Shown here: in pieces, positions 50,433 through 59,836 of the stretch
How positions within the stretch are numbered: the stretch's first letter is position 1
Layout: every line of letters starts with the position of its first letter
Source of the DNA: Gryllotalpicola protaetiae
GTDB taxonomy: Bacteria; Actinomycetota; Actinomycetes; Actinomycetales; Microbacteriaceae
Direction: 5' to 3'
Assembly: GCF_003627055.1 (NCBI RefSeq)
Contig: NZ_CP032624.1
Coordinates: 1 to 64,000 of the forward strand
DNA length: 64,000 bases
Program-made: the position numbers and the translations under genes
The notes under the pieces: model-generated
Told to the model about the DNA's origin: nothing
The model's database searches: none
What the model saw: the letters and a program-made list of their open reading frames with translations, nothing else

Positions 50433-52348
50433 TACGGCAGCTCCTTCGCACCGATCACGGCCTGCGCGAAGCCGAGCAGTCGGATCTGCTCCTTCGACTC
50501 AGCAGGCGGCACATAGAACAGTAGCTGGTAGCCGTAGTCGGTCTCCAAGCCCTTGCTCGTCTTCGTGAGGCCGGTGAGGGCCGCGGTGGGTCCGTCGGGC
50601 TCGCTGAGGGTGATCTCGGCGGCCGGGTCGGTGGGCTTGATCGTCTGCGTCTCGAGCACGTTGGCGACCACGAGCGCGCCGGCATTGTTCGTCGCCAGCG
50701 CGATCGGCGCGTTCGTTCCCGCCTGGTCCGCATAGGTGAGCGTGGCCGCGGACTTCTTGTCGATCATCTGCTGGATCGTCTGCGCCTTGAACTCGGCACC
50801 GACCTGCTTGGCGAGGCTGTCGTGCGCGAGATCGAACAGCTTGTCGCTGTCGCTGTTCTTGCCGAGCGCGAGGATGCTCGCGTAGTCCTGCGCGAGCTTG
50901 CTCGGCGGAACGGAGAGCAGCTTCGAGTCGGGCGGCACCGACGTGGCGCCGATGTTCGCGGGAGCCAGGTCGGGGATCTTCGCACCCCCGAGCATGGTCA
51001 CCGAGTACGCGACCTTGTAGTTGTCGCGCGGCGTCGCCTGCGTGAGCGTGAGGTCGAGGGGGGCGGCGCTCTTGTTCGTCGTGTCCTCGACGATCACGTT
51101 CACCACGCGCGGCCACGTGGCAGTCGCCTGCGGCAGCACGATCGACAGCTTCGGGTTCTGCGGGATCGCAGCAGGAGCCGCGTAGCCGGGCTTCGCGTGC
51201 CGGATCTGGTAGTTGACCTGTCGTTCGGTGAGCGCGGCGCCGGTGAAGCGCGTCGCCGCGAGGGTCGCATCCATGCTGGCATCCGCGGTCTTTGCCGTGG
51301 TCGCGATGCGCGCGACGATGTTGCGCAGCTGCGGCTCGGTGACGGCGGGCGCCGGGTGGTCCTTGCCCTGACCGGGCAGCTGCGTCGCCAACGGGGTCGT
51401 CGTCGCCACGGGCGTCTCGGACTGGCCCACCGCGGGCCAGTAGTCCGACGAGCAGCCGGCGAGCGTCAGAGCGCCTGCCAGGACGACGGGAACCGCGATC
51501 AGTCCACGGCCGAGCGAACGGCGGCCATGCGTCTCGACGGGAGCAGGCCCGACCTCGCGCACGCGGCGCGCACGCGGCGGCCTCGGCAGGCGCGGCGGGC
51601 GGCCGTTGCTGCCCCCGCGGCGCGGGCCACGGCCGCGACGCAGGTGCCGGAGAGCCAGGATGTAGAACACCACGCCGGCTGCTGCCACCAGGCCGCCCAG
51701 CGAGATCAGAGGCCCGGCCCACGGCGTGCGGGTGTCCATCGGCCAGGTCAGCGAGACGCTGTCGGGGGCGGCGTGGGCGCCGTCGCTCGCGATGATCACG
51801 CTGACGCCGTCCGGCACGTTCATGGTGGTCGTCGCGGCTTTGACACCCGTGAACTGGTCGAGCCAGAGGTCGCTCCCATCGGGGTTCGGCGCCTTGGGAT
51901 CGAGCGACGCGGGCGTCCTGGCGGATGCCTTCTCAGACGCGCCCGCGGTCGGGGTGCCACCCGCCGTCGGGGTCGCGGTCGGGCTCGGGGTCGCATCCGA
52001 CGTACCGCCCGTACCGCTCTTGCCGTCGCGCACGAGCGTCGACGTCAGCGATTCGGTCTGGGCGTTGTAGCTGATGCGCGTGTACGGCTCTTTGCCGACC
52101 CACGCCAGCACGTCGGCCGTGCGCCCGTAGGCGACGAACGGAGCGGAGGAGCCGGCGACCTTGAGGGTCTGCTGCCCCTCCCTGGCGTTCAGGGTCGAGC
52201 CGGAGATGACGATGTAGGGCGCGCCCTGACGGACTTCAGCGGTCGCGGTCGCGCTTGCGGCGGGAGCCCAGATCGTCCGTTGGGCGATGCCGACGCCGAT
52301 CATGATCGCGGCGGCGAGAAACGCCGCGATGGCAATGACGAAACGCAC
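50432..52348 (-). CDS. 638-residue membrane protein with an internal lipobox
   Basis: I do not recognise a family with known function. From GTG 52348: span 1 (about 2-22), an extracytoplasmic region with a Ser/Thr/Pro-rich linker (110-150), span 2 (about 213-234, LISLGGLVAAAGVVFYILAL), a highly basic proline-rich stretch (235-280) and then RRSLGRG plus hydrophobic residues ending LTLAGC at Cys299, a lipoprotein-like signal inside the protein. A second extracytoplasmic domain of about 340 residues follows. It precedes the YbbN-like gene, with a 1-bp overlap. The start at 52348 was chosen because the hydrophobic segment begins there; the frame extends to 52402. Confidence 0.75.
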   Translation of the reverse strand: MRFVIAIAAFLAAAIMIGVGIAQRTIWAPAASATATAEVRQGAPYIVISGSTLNAREGQQTLKVAGSSAPFVAYGRTADVLAWVGKEPYTRISYNAQTESLTSTLVRDGKSGTGGTSDATPSPTATPTAGGTPTAGASEKASARTPASLDPKAPNPDGSDLWLDQFTGVKAATTTMNVPDGVSVIIASDGAHAAPDSVSLTWPMDTRTPWAGPLISLGGLVAAAGVVFYILALRHLRRGRGPRRGGSNGRPPRLPRPPRARRVREVGPAPVETHGRRSLGRGLIAVPVVLAGALTLAGCSSDYWPAVGQSETPVATTTPLATQLPGQGKDHPAPAVTEPQLRNIVARIATTAKTADASMDATLAATRFTGAALTERQVNYQIRHAKPGYAAPAAIPQNPKLSIVLPQATATWPRVVNVIVEDTTNKSAAPLDLTLTQATPRDNYKVAYSVTMLGGAKIPDLAPANIGATSVPPDSKLLSVPPSKLAQDYASILALGKNSDSDKLFDLAHDSLAKQVGAEFKAQTIQQMIDKKSAATLTYADQAGTNAPIALATNNAGALVVANVLETQTIKPTDPAAEITLSEPDGPTAALTGLTKTSKGLETDYGYQLLFYVPPAESKEQIRLLGFAQAVIGAKELP

Positions 52349-52555
52349 GAATGAATCCTTCCTGGCCTGCACGGCAGATATTGACCGGCGGCCAAAAGTC
52401 ACCCCAGGCTATTCGATGCGCCTGGACGGACCCGGAACGAACCCTGAATGCGGCGTTCGGCGCGCTTCGCGAGGCTTGTAGCATTTCTGGGGTACGGCGC
52501 AGTGCGGCGCCGCTTCCCGCCCCCGCACCACCTCGAATCCCCCGGAGAGCCCACA

Positions 52556-53905
52556 GTGCCCGAAGAGTCAGAGTTCACCCAGGTCTTCCGCGGCTATGAC
52601 AAGGACGAGGTCGACAAGGCTCTGCAAGAGCTGCGCCGCGAGCTGATCAAGGCCAACACGCAGGCGTCGGATGCCGGCAAGGAGATCAAGCGACTGAACG
52701 GCCGCATCGACGAGCTGAACGCCGAGATCGAAGAGGTCGGCAGCCCGACCTTCTCCGGCCTCGGCACCAAGCTCGAGAACACGCTGCGCGTCGCCGAGGA
52801 GCAGTCGACGCGCATGATCGCCCAGGCTGACATCGACGCGGAGAAGCTGCGGGCGCAGGTCGCGCGTGAAGCGGAGCAGATCCGCGCAGCGGCGAGCGAT
52901 CAGGCGGAGCGGGTCGTGAACGAGGGCCGTGCGCAGGCCGCCTCCGCCCTGCAGGACGCGCAGATCGAGGCGAACTCGATCATCGCCGATGCGAAGCGCG
53001 ACGCCGAGCAGTTGCTTCAGGATGCGCAGCGCGAGGCCGCGGCCATCCGCGGAGCCGTCGCGACGGAGGCGGCAGAGGTGCGGGCGACCAGCAAGCGCGA
53101 GGCCGCGGCGACGAAGTCGGATGCGGACCGCGAGGCCGCAGAGGTGCGCGCCGTCGCCGCAAAGGAGGCTCAGGCGAGCCGCGAGGCATCGGCAGGCCTC
53201 GACACCGAGGTCGCAGAGCGCCGCGCCGAGCTCGAGCGCGAGCTCGCCGACGCCCGCAACCAGCACGAGGCGCAGCTCGAGGCGGAGCGCATCGCCCAGC
53301 GCCAGGATCTGGCGCAGGCCGCGGCCGCCCAGGCATCCCAGCTCGAAGCCGAGCTCTCCGAGCACCGCACGGGACTCGAGCGGAGCCGCATCGACCACGA
53401 AACCGAGCTCGCCAAGCTGCGTCAGGCGGCGCATGCCGAGGCCGAGCAGCAGCGTCACGACGCCGAGCAGGCGCGCATCGATCTCGAGGTCGAGTTGAAG
53501 TCCCGCCGCGACGAGGCCGAGAAGGAGCACCTCGCTCGCCACCAGGAGGCGGTCGCCCAGACGCAGCGCTTCCTCGACGACGCGAACGTGCAGCTCGCCG
53601 ACGCGCTGGGGCGCGCGAATGACGCGCGCGAGGAGGCGAAGGCCATCGAGACGGATGTCCGTGCGGAGGTGCACACCAAGCGGAAGGAAGCCGAGGGACA
53701 GGCCGCGCAGATCGTCGCCGCCGCAGAGGACCGCGCGAAGGCCATGATCGAGGATGCTGAGAACCGCACTCGGAAGCTCGTGGACGACGCTGAGGACCGC
53801 CTTTCGCAGATCCGCATCGAGCGCGAGTCCGTCGCCGGCTACTTCGAGAGCCTGCGCGGCGCGCTCGCGCAGGCCGAAGAGGTCTCGTCCTCCCACGGTG
53901 AGTGA
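52556..53905 (+). CDS. DivIVA-domain coiled-coil protein
   Basis: A 449-residue protein from GTG 52556. Residues 1-30 (EFTQVFRGYDKDEVDKALQE) are the DivIVA N-terminal lipid-binding motif. The rest is an almost continuous Ala/Glu/Arg coiled coil with repeating REAAxIR-type units. Wag31/DivIVA proteins mark cell poles or septa. At 449 residues it is longer than Wag31, so it is more likely a paralogue with a structural role. 23 bp upstream of the AI-2E-type gene. Confidence 0.85.
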   Translation: MPEESEFTQVFRGYDKDEVDKALQELRRELIKANTQASDAGKEIKRLNGRIDELNAEIEEVGSPTFSGLGTKLENTLRVAEEQSTRMIAQADIDAEKLRAQVAREAEQIRAAASDQAERVVNEGRAQAASALQDAQIEANSIIADAKRDAEQLLQDAQREAAAIRGAVATEAAEVRATSKREAAATKSDADREAAEVRAVAAKEAQASREASAGLDTEVAERRAELERELADARNQHEAQLEAERIAQRQDLAQAAAAQASQLEAELSEHRTGLERSRIDHETELAKLRQAAHAEAEQQRHDAEQARIDLEVELKSRRDEAEKEHLARHQEAVAQTQRFLDDANVQLADALGRANDAREEAKAIETDVRAEVHTKRKEAEGQAAQIVAAAEDRAKAMIEDAENRTRKLVDDAEDRLSQIRIERESVAGYFESLRGALAQAEEVSSSHGE

Positions 53906-53928
53906 CGACCCCCCGATAATCTGAACGC

Positions 53929-54969
53929 GTGAAGATCAGGAACGCGTTCACCCTGGGGCTCGTCGGAACCCTGGGCGTCGGTCTCGGGTACTTGATCCTG
54001 ACGTCGATCGTCAATCTGACGACCGTCATCACCTACATCGGCGCTGCGCTGTTCATCGCGCTCGGCCTCGAGCCCCTCATCGAATTCCTCGCGAAGCGGG
54101 GGGTGCCGCGCTGGGCATCCATCGTCATCGTGTTCGTCGTGATCCTGGGGGTCGCGGTCGGGGTGATCTGGGCGATCGTCCCTGTGATCGTGCAGCAGAG
54201 CGCCTCGCTCATCCAGTCGGTCACCAACTTCGTCGACGAGGGCACGTACCAGCAGTGGTATCAGTGGCTGCAGGGCCAGTTCCAGCCCGGCGTCGTCGAC
54301 AACGCGGTCTCGCAGGTGTGGCATCAGCTGCAGGCCAATCTCGGCACGATCACCGGCGGCGTGCTGCAGGTCGGCCTCGGCCTCATCTCCGGTGCGTTCG
54401 GCGTGCTGATCGTTCTGATCCTCACGATCTACTTCGCGGCGAGCCTCAAGAACATCAAGCGCGGCGCGTATTCGCTCGTCCCGGCGAGCAAGCGGAGGCG
54501 ATTCATCGACATCGCCGAGCAGGTGACGGACTCGGTCGGCAAGTACGTCATCGGCCAGGTGTCACTAGCGCTCGTCAACGGCATCCTGTCGTCGATCTTC
54601 CTGACCATCATCCGCGCGCCGTACCCCATGCTGCTCGCGGTGATCGCGTTCGTGTTCTCTCTGGTTCCCCTTGTCGGAACTCTCACCGGCTCAGCGTTGA
54701 TCTGTTTGCTCTGCCTGCTGCTCGGCTCGCCTCTGACCGCCCTCGTCGCAGCGATCTACTACCTCGTCTACATGCAGGTCGAGGCATACCTGCTCAGTCC
54801 GCGCATCATGAACCGGGCTGTCTCGGTCCCTGGCGCGCTCGTCGTCGTCGCGGCCCTTGCGGGCGGCACGTTGCTCGGCGTGCTCGGGGCGCTCGTCGCG
54901 ATTCCGTTCGCCGCGTCGGTGCTGCTCATCGTGCGGCAGGTCGTGATCCCGCGGCAGAACGAGCTCTGA
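53929..54969 (+). CDS. AI-2E (PerM) family transporter
   Basis: A 346-residue integral membrane protein with about eight hydrophobic segments. The N-terminal pair (AFTLGLVGTLGVGLGYLILT, NLTTVITYIGAALFIALGLE), the large soluble loop (QWYQWLQGQFQPGVVDNAVS) and the C-terminal DASLLLSP-like signature QVEAYLLSPRIMNRAVSVPG are typical. Members export small molecules or ions; the substrate is unknown. Confidence 0.9.
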   Translation: MKIRNAFTLGLVGTLGVGLGYLILTSIVNLTTVITYIGAALFIALGLEPLIEFLAKRGVPRWASIVIVFVVILGVAVGVIWAIVPVIVQQSASLIQSVTNFVDEGTYQQWYQWLQGQFQPGVVDNAVSQVWHQLQANLGTITGGVLQVGLGLISGAFGVLIVLILTIYFAASLKNIKRGAYSLVPASKRRRFIDIAEQVTDSVGKYVIGQVSLALVNGILSSIFLTIIRAPYPMLLAVIAFVFSLVPLVGTLTGSALICLLCLLLGSPLTALVAAIYYLVYMQVEAYLLSPRIMNRAVSVPGALVVVAALAGGTLLGVLGALVAIPFAASVLLIVRQVVIPRQNEL

Positions 54970-54976
54970 ATCCATT

Positions 54977-55003
54977 TGCGCGCCGCCGCCCCTGCGGCGC
55001 GCA
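54977..55003. terminator. hairpin between convergent genes
   Basis: A perfect 10-bp stem (54977-54986 with 54994-55003) and 7-nt loop between the AI-2E gene stop and the hydrolase stop. Neither strand carries a T-tract, so it may work as a weak bidirectional terminator. Confidence 0.45.
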
Positions 55004-55020
55004 GAGCGGCTTGCTGCTTC

Positions 55021-55746
55021 CTAGAGCTCGTAGGTCTCGGGCAGGGGTAGCGCCGCCGGGTTGACCGCGCGCACGATCTCGGTGAGCACGGTTCGGGTCT
55101 GGGTCTCGCCCACCCACAGATGCTTGCCGCCGGGCACGGCGATGAACTCGGCCTCCGGCACGGCCTGGCGGAAGACGGGCTCGGCCTCGGCCGGCCGCAG
55201 GAAGTCGTCATGCTCGGGCACGAGCACGACGAGGCGCTTCCCGGCGCCGTGCCAGGCCGCGAGGTCGTCGCGGGTGGCGCGGTTCATGGGCGGCGAGAGC
55301 AGGATCGCGCCCTCGACCTCGTCGTGCGCCAGGCCGTACTTGATCGCGACCTCTGTGCCGAACGACCAGCCGACGATCCACGGCCGAGGCAGCCCCCGCT
55401 CGCGCGCGAACCGCACGGCCGCCTCGAGGTCGAAGCGCTCGGTGACGCCATCGCCGAAGGCGCCGTCGCTCGTGCCGCGCGGCGACGCGGTTCCGCGCGT
55501 GTTGAACCGCAGCACGGCCAGGTTGGCGAGCGCGGGCAGCCGGGCTGCCGCTTTGCGGAGGATGTGCGAGTCCATGAACCCGCCGTGCGTCGGCAGCGGG
55601 TGCAGGGTGACGAGGGTGGCGATCGGATGCCCGCCGGTGGGCGTCGCCAGCTCGCCGACCAGGCGCAGCCGGTCGAGCGTCGTGAACTCGATGTCCTCGC
55701 GCACAGCAGGCAACTCGATCGGGCCGCGGATCTCCACGGTGGTCAT
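55021..55746 (-). CDS. alpha/beta hydrolase-fold protein
   Basis: A 241-residue protein with the CocE/YsgA-like layout: LVTLHPLPTHGGFMDSHIL oxyanion region, nucleophile elbow GWSFGTEVAI, acid in LVPEHDDFLRPAEAEP and His in PGGKHLWVGE. No signal peptide. The substrate is unknown. ATG 55746 overlaps the preceding gene's stop (ATGA). Confidence 0.85.
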   Translation of the reverse strand: MTTVEIRGPIELPAVREDIEFTTLDRLRLVGELATPTGGHPIATLVTLHPLPTHGGFMDSHILRKAAARLPALANLAVLRFNTRGTASPRGTSDGAFGDGVTERFDLEAAVRFARERGLPRPWIVGWSFGTEVAIKYGLAHDEVEGAILLSPPMNRATRDDLAAWHGAGKRLVVLVPEHDDFLRPAEAEPVFRQAVPEAEFIAVPGGKHLWVGETQTRTVLTEIVRAVNPAALPLPETYEL

Positions 55747-56042
55747 GCGATCCTCCAGCAGTGGGTGTGCCAATGGCGTCGGCCCGCCAGGTCGGCCTCG
55801 TCGCCGAGGACGCCGTCGGCGCGCCACACTGCGACGTGCTCGATGCCCGGGGCGATCTCGCGGCCGCAGCCGGGGCACACGTAGCTCTTGCGCGCGTTCG
55901 CCGCCGAGATCGGCTGCACGGTGTAGCTCACGCCGCGACGGGTCTCGGCGCGACGCCACCCGAACATGAGCCGCTCGATGTCGAGCTCAGACGCGTCGTC
56001 CCCGGCGGCCTTCCGACCCCGGGGACGATTGCTGCGCGGCAT
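55743..56042 (-). CDS. conserved actinobacterial Cys/His protein
   Basis: A 99-residue basic protein. A zinc-ribbon-like CPGCGREI is followed by HVAVWRAD and a HWHTHC motif near the C-terminus, giving possible Cys2-Cys-His ligands. I recall similar proteins annotated as ATP/GTP-binding without support. Translationally coupled to the hydrolase (ATGA at 55743-55746). Confidence 0.8.
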   Translation of the reverse strand: MPRSNRPRGRKAAGDDASELDIERLMFGWRRAETRRGVSYTVQPISAANARKSYVCPGCGREIAPGIEHVAVWRADGVLGDEADLAGRRHWHTHCWRIA

Positions 56043-56081
56043 GCCTCGACTTTATCGCTCCGACTCACGCCGTCCGCCGAC

Positions 56082-56714
56082 TCAGTACCACCCGGTCGAC
56101 TGGGAGTGGGCCCATGCGCCGCACGGGTTGCCGTAGCGGCCGTCGACATAGCCCATGCCCCAGGTGATCTGGGTCTGGTAGCTGTTCTGCCAGTCGGGGC
56201 CGGCGCTGGCCATCTTGCTGCCGGGCAGCGCCTGCGGGATGCCGTAGGCGCCGCTCGCGTTGGAGGCGTGCACGTTCCAGCCGGACTCGCGGTTCCACAG
56301 CGCCGCGAGGCAGCTGTACTGGTCATCGCCCATGCCCATCGACGCGAGGTACTGCTGAGCCCAGGCCTGCGCGGTGCCTGGCGACGCGGCAGGCGCCTGC
56401 GGTGCAGCGGCAACCGGCTTCGCGGCCGCCTTCGTCGCGCTCGGAGCCGGCGTCGGAGTGGGAGCGGGCTTCGGTGACACGGTGGCGCTGTACTGCTCGC
56501 GCTCGACCGACACCGGCTGGTAGTCGGCGCCGATGTCGACGGCCTGCGGCTGCTGACCTGCGTAGCGGTCGGTGACATGTGCGAACCGCACAGAGGCGTC
56601 GGCGGTCGCAAAGCTGTTCGGATTGACCAGGTTGATCATGAAGAACCCTGCAATCGCCGCGACGGCGAACAGGACCACGATCGGCCGGGACTTCTTCTTG
56701 AAAGAATTGTGCAT
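56082..56714 (-). CDS. secreted lytic transglycosylase-like protein
   Basis: A 210-residue protein from ATG 56714. An N-terminal basic stretch (MHNSFKKKSRP) and hydrophobic span (IVVLFAVAAIAGFFMINLV) anchor or export it. A Pro/Ala/Thr linker (about 80-120) precedes a lysozyme-fold domain with catalytic Glu in CLAALWNRESGWNVHA and the ASGAYGIPQALPGSKMA and GYVDGRYGNPCGAW motifs of SLT/resuscitation-factor-like proteins. Probably cuts peptidoglycan glycan chains. A good promoter lies upstream. Confidence 0.9.
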   Translation of the reverse strand: MHNSFKKKSRPIVVLFAVAAIAGFFMINLVNPNSFATADASVRFAHVTDRYAGQQPQAVDIGADYQPVSVEREQYSATVSPKPAPTPTPAPSATKAAAKPVAAAPQAPAASPGTAQAWAQQYLASMGMGDDQYSCLAALWNRESGWNVHASNASGAYGIPQALPGSKMASAGPDWQNSYQTQITWGMGYVDGRYGNPCGAWAHSQSTGWY

Positions 56715-56777
56715 AGTTGTGAAGGGGCGGCCAGGCTCGGGTGTTCTGGTTGCTACTCGCCTACCCACGATCACAGA

Positions 56778-56806
56778 ACCATAACGGTGGGCTGTGCGGA
56801 TGCCAA
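56778..56806 (-). promoter_or_regulatory. sigma-70-type promoter of the lytic transglycosylase gene
   Basis: On the minus strand TTGGCA (56806-56801) and TATGGT (56783-56778) are separated by exactly 17 bp. The -10 element lies 64 bp upstream of ATG 56714. Confidence 0.6.
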
Positions 56807-56823
56807 ACCCGAATCGTCGAAAA

Positions 56824-57363
56824 TCACCGAACGGCCAGCATCACGTCCGTGACGGAGTCGAGCAGCAGGTCGACCTGCGCCTCGCTGTAGCCACCTCGCT
56901 GGGGCCGGAAGGTCACAGTCCTCACCTCATCGACCGTGATCGGCAGACCTTCAGAGAAATACCTGATCAGACGGCCGGAAAAACGATCGACTTCCACCGT
57001 GCTGTAGCCGGGCGTGAGCGGCCCCGTGCGCGAGAACCGCTGCTTGTCGGGGCGGTCCAGGCGGTTGACGATGACCTGCGCGAGCTCGCGGGCCCGTCCG
57101 AACCATTCCTTTTCTCCGAGTTCGCCCCGAGCCTGCTGCCGCTCGCGCTCAGCGAAGACGTCCTCGAGTCGCTCGAGCGCGGCGTCGACCGCGTCAGGCT
57201 CGTAGCCGGTCTTCGTGAGGTCGAACGCCGTGCGGCGGATGTCGATCGCACCGAGCCCCCGCGCACGGCCGTCGAACACGTTGCGCGCCCTCGTCAGGAA
57301 GGCGTCGACCTGCTCGGGGTCGTAGCCGCGCTTGCCGCGGCCGACGGTGGGGAAACTCGACAT
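56824..57363 (-). CDS. DivIVA-domain repeat protein
   Basis: A 179-residue protein with three copies of a DivIVA-type module: GYDPEQVDAFLTRARNVF (13-30), GYEPDAVDAALERLEDVF (53-70) and GYSTVEVDRF/GGYSEAQVDLLLDSV (C-terminal). These modules read G-Y-x-x-x-x-V-D and may contact membrane or division proteins. It follows cdsA in the pyrH-frr-cdsA order, a standard actinobacterial arrangement. Confidence 0.88.
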   Translation of the reverse strand: MSSFPTVGRGKRGYDPEQVDAFLTRARNVFDGRARGLGAIDIRRTAFDLTKTGYEPDAVDAALERLEDVFAERERQQARGELGEKEWFGRARELAQVIVNRLDRPDKQRFSRTGPLTPGYSTVEVDRFSGRLIRYFSEGLPITVDEVRTVTFRPQRGGYSEAQVDLLLDSVTDVMLAVR

Positions 57364-57386
57364 GATGCTCCTCGGTTTCGGATCAC

Positions 57387-58373
57387 TCAGGAGAACAGCG
57401 GATAGAAGATCAGGTACAGCGCGTAGGTGGCAGCCATCGACGGCAGGATCGAGTCGAGCCGGTCGAGCACTCCCCCGTGCCCCGGCAGCCAGCCGCTCAT
57501 GTCCTTGATGCCGATGTCGCGCTTGATCAGCGACTCGGCGAGGTCTCCGATGGTCGCGGTGAACAGCAGCACGGGCCCGAGCACGAACCCGAACCACCAC
57601 GGCACGTGGATCATGAAGATGGAGAGCAGGATGCCGGCGACGATCGCCGCGACGCCGGCGCCGGCGAAGCCCTCCCAGGTCTTTCCGGGGCTGATCTCCG
57701 GCGCCATCTTGTGGCGGCCGAAGTTGAGCCCTGCGGCATACGCCCCCGTGTCGGTCGCCACCACGACGACCACCGCGGCGATCAGCCACCACTTGCCGCC
57801 AGGCGAGGCGCTGGGCGAGGCGAGCAGGACGGCGAAGCTCGCGAGCAGGCCGACATATGCCAAAACAAGAATGGATGCCGTGATGTCGCGCAGCAGCGCG
57901 TCGGCGCCGCCGCGGCGCGAGGGCCACGCGTACTCCACGACCCGCCACAGCACGACGAACGCGATGCCGGCCATGGTGACGACCCAGCGCCATTCGGCAT
58001 CCAGATAATACGACGCCGGCACGACGGCGAGGGCGGCGATGACGCTCGCCGTGCGCGGGATGTCGCGGCCACTCGCGCGCAGCGCCGTGCCGAGCTCGAC
58101 CACCGCAAGGGCGATCGCGGCAGCGGCGAACACCATGAACAGCTCGGTGACGAAGATCAGGCTGCCGAGGACGAGCACCCCTGCTCCGAGGCCGATCAGG
58201 ATTGCCAGGATCAGATTGCGACCGGTGCGGGCGCGGATGCGCTCATTGACCTCATCGAACTGCGCGCGGGCGTTGTCGAACTGCGCACGCCCCTCCTGAA
58301 GCTGTCGCTCGAAGTCGGCGCGCGCGGCCTGGGCTTGCGCCTTGAAGTCGGGGCCCTGGGGCCGCTGCGCCAT
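57387..58373 (-). CDS. cdsA: phosphatidate cytidylyltransferase
   Basis: A 328-residue membrane enzyme that makes CDP-diacylglycerol from phosphatidate and CTP. The signature region is SLIKRDIGIKDMSGWLPGHG followed by LDRLDSI, with the conserved KR, KD and GHGG. Also SPGKTWEGFAGAGVAAIVAG. The first 50 residues (QAQAARADFERQLQEGRAQF) form a charged, probably coiled, cytosolic extension. It starts 5 bp after frr. Confidence 0.95.
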   Translation of the reverse strand: MAQRPQGPDFKAQAQAARADFERQLQEGRAQFDNARAQFDEVNERIRARTGRNLILAILIGLGAGVLVLGSLIFVTELFMVFAAAAIALAVVELGTALRASGRDIPRTASVIAALAVVPASYYLDAEWRWVVTMAGIAFVVLWRVVEYAWPSRRGGADALLRDITASILVLAYVGLLASFAVLLASPSASPGGKWWLIAAVVVVVATDTGAYAAGLNFGRHKMAPEISPGKTWEGFAGAGVAAIVAGILLSIFMIHVPWWFGFVLGPVLLFTATIGDLAESLIKRDIGIKDMSGWLPGHGGVLDRLDSILPSMAATYALYLIFYPLFS

Positions 58374-58378
58374 GGCTG

Positions 58379-58933
58379 TCAGACCTCGAGGAGTTCGGCT
58401 TCCTTGCGGGTGAGAGCATCGTCGATCTGGTCGACGTGCTTCTTCGTCAGAGCATCGAGCTCCTTCTCACCGCGGGCGATCTCGTCTTCGCCGACCTCGT
58501 TCTTGAGTGCGTCGAGGTCGTCCTTCGCGCGGCGGCGGATGTTGCGGATCGACACGCGCGCCTCCTCCGCCTTGCCGCGCACGACCTTCACATAGTCCTT
58601 GCGGCGCTCTTCGGTGAGCTCCGGCATCGTGATGCGGATGATGTTGCCGTCGTTGTTCGGGGTGACGCCGAGGTCGGCGCGGGCGACGATCGCCTTCTCG
58701 ATCTCCTTCAGGGCGCTCTTGTCGAACGGCTGGATCAGGATGACGCGCGCCTCCGGCACCTGCAGAGAGGCCAGCTGCTGCAGCGGGGTCGGGCTGCCGT
58801 AATAGTCCACCAGCACGCGCGCGAAGAGCGACGGGTTGGCGCGCCCTGTGCGCACCTCCGAGAAGTCCTCCTTCGCGGCGTCGACGGACTTGCCCATGCG
58901 TTCTGTCGCGTCGGACAGGACATCAGCGATCAC
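58379..58933 (-). CDS. frr: ribosome recycling factor
   Basis: A 184-residue protein from GTG 58933 that releases ribosomes after termination together with EF-G. The family motifs [12 protein letters not shown] and the domain I helices ([20 protein letters not shown]) are intact. Length matches the family (185). 52 bp separate it from pyrH. Confidence 0.97.
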   Translation of the reverse strand: MIADVLSDATERMGKSVDAAKEDFSEVRTGRANPSLFARVLVDYYGSPTPLQQLASLQVPEARVILIQPFDKSALKEIEKAIVARADLGVTPNNDGNIIRITMPELTEERRKDYVKVVRGKAEEARVSIRNIRRRAKDDLDALKNEVGEDEIARGEKELDALTKKHVDQIDDALTRKEAELLEV

Positions 58934-58985
58934 GGTGGCTCCTTTGTAGAACTGTCCCGCTGATTCTATCGGCGGGCTGGGCTTG

Positions 58986-59699
58986 CTAGTGGGTGACGAG
59001 GGTGCCGATCGGCTCGCCGAGGATGGCGGCCTTGACGTTGCCGTCCGGCTGCATCCCGAACACCTGCATCGGCATCCTGTTGTCCATGCACAGGCTGAAA
59101 GCTGTCGAGTCGACAACCTTCAGGCCGCGCTGCAGCGCGTCCTGGTAGGTGAGGTGGTCGATCTTCGTCGCCGTCGGGTCGTGCTTCGGGTCGGCGGTGT
59201 AGACGCCGTCGACGCCGTTCTTCGCCACGAGCACCGCGTCGGCGCCGATCTCGAGCGCCCGCTGCGCGGCGACGGTGTCGGTGGAGAAGTACGGCAGTCC
59301 GGCACCCGCACCGAAGATGACGATGCGGCCCTTCTCAAGGTGGCGCTCCGCGCGGCGCGGGATGTACGGCTCGGCGACCTGCGTCATCGCGATCGCCGAC
59401 TGCACGCGGGTCTCTGCGCCCGCCTGCTCGAGGAAGTCCTGCAGCGCGAGCGCGTTCATCACCGTGCCGAGCATGCCCATGTAGTCGGCACGCCCGCGGT
59501 CCATCCCGCGCTGGCTGAGCTCTGCACCGCGGAAGAAGTTGCCGCCGCCGACGACGACCGCCACCTCCACGGTGTGAGCCGCGTCGGCGATCTCACGCGC
59601 GAGTGCGGCGATCACGTCGGGGTTGACCCCGAGCGAGCCGGCGCCGAACGCCTCGCCGGAGAGCTTCAGGAGGACTCTGCGCTTCTTTTCGTCGGCCAT
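58986..59699 (-). CDS. pyrH: UMP kinase
   Basis: A 237-residue hexameric amino-acid-kinase-fold enzyme that phosphorylates UMP. Motifs [44 protein letters not shown] and [20 protein letters not shown] are intact. Lies between tsf and frr, same strand. Confidence 0.97.
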   Translation of the reverse strand: MADEKKRRVLLKLSGEAFGAGSLGVNPDVIAALAREIADAAHTVEVAVVVGGGNFFRGAELSQRGMDRGRADYMGMLGTVMNALALQDFLEQAGAETRVQSAIAMTQVAEPYIPRRAERHLEKGRIVIFGAGAGLPYFSTDTVAAQRALEIGADAVLVAKNGVDGVYTADPKHDPTATKIDHLTYQDALQRGLKVVDSTAFSLCMDNRMPMQVFGMQPDGNVKAAILGEPIGTLVTH

Positions 59700-59789
59700 C
59701 TCGTCGGTCTCGTCCTTCCTGGCGCAGCTGGCTGCGGTATGTGCTCTGTCGAGGTTATCGGGTGCCGGGGTGCGGCGCGCGCGGGCGTG

Positions 59790-59823
59790 AAAAAGGGTCC
59801 GGATGCCTGAAGCATCCGGACCC
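59790..59823 (-). terminator. terminator after tsf
   Basis: On the minus strand a perfect 12-bp stem (59823-59812 with 59806-59795), 5-nt loop, then TTTTT (59794-59790). It lies 13 bp past the tsf stop and closes the rpsB-tsf transcript. Confidence 0.92.
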
Positions 59824-59836
59824 CTAATTCAGTGCG

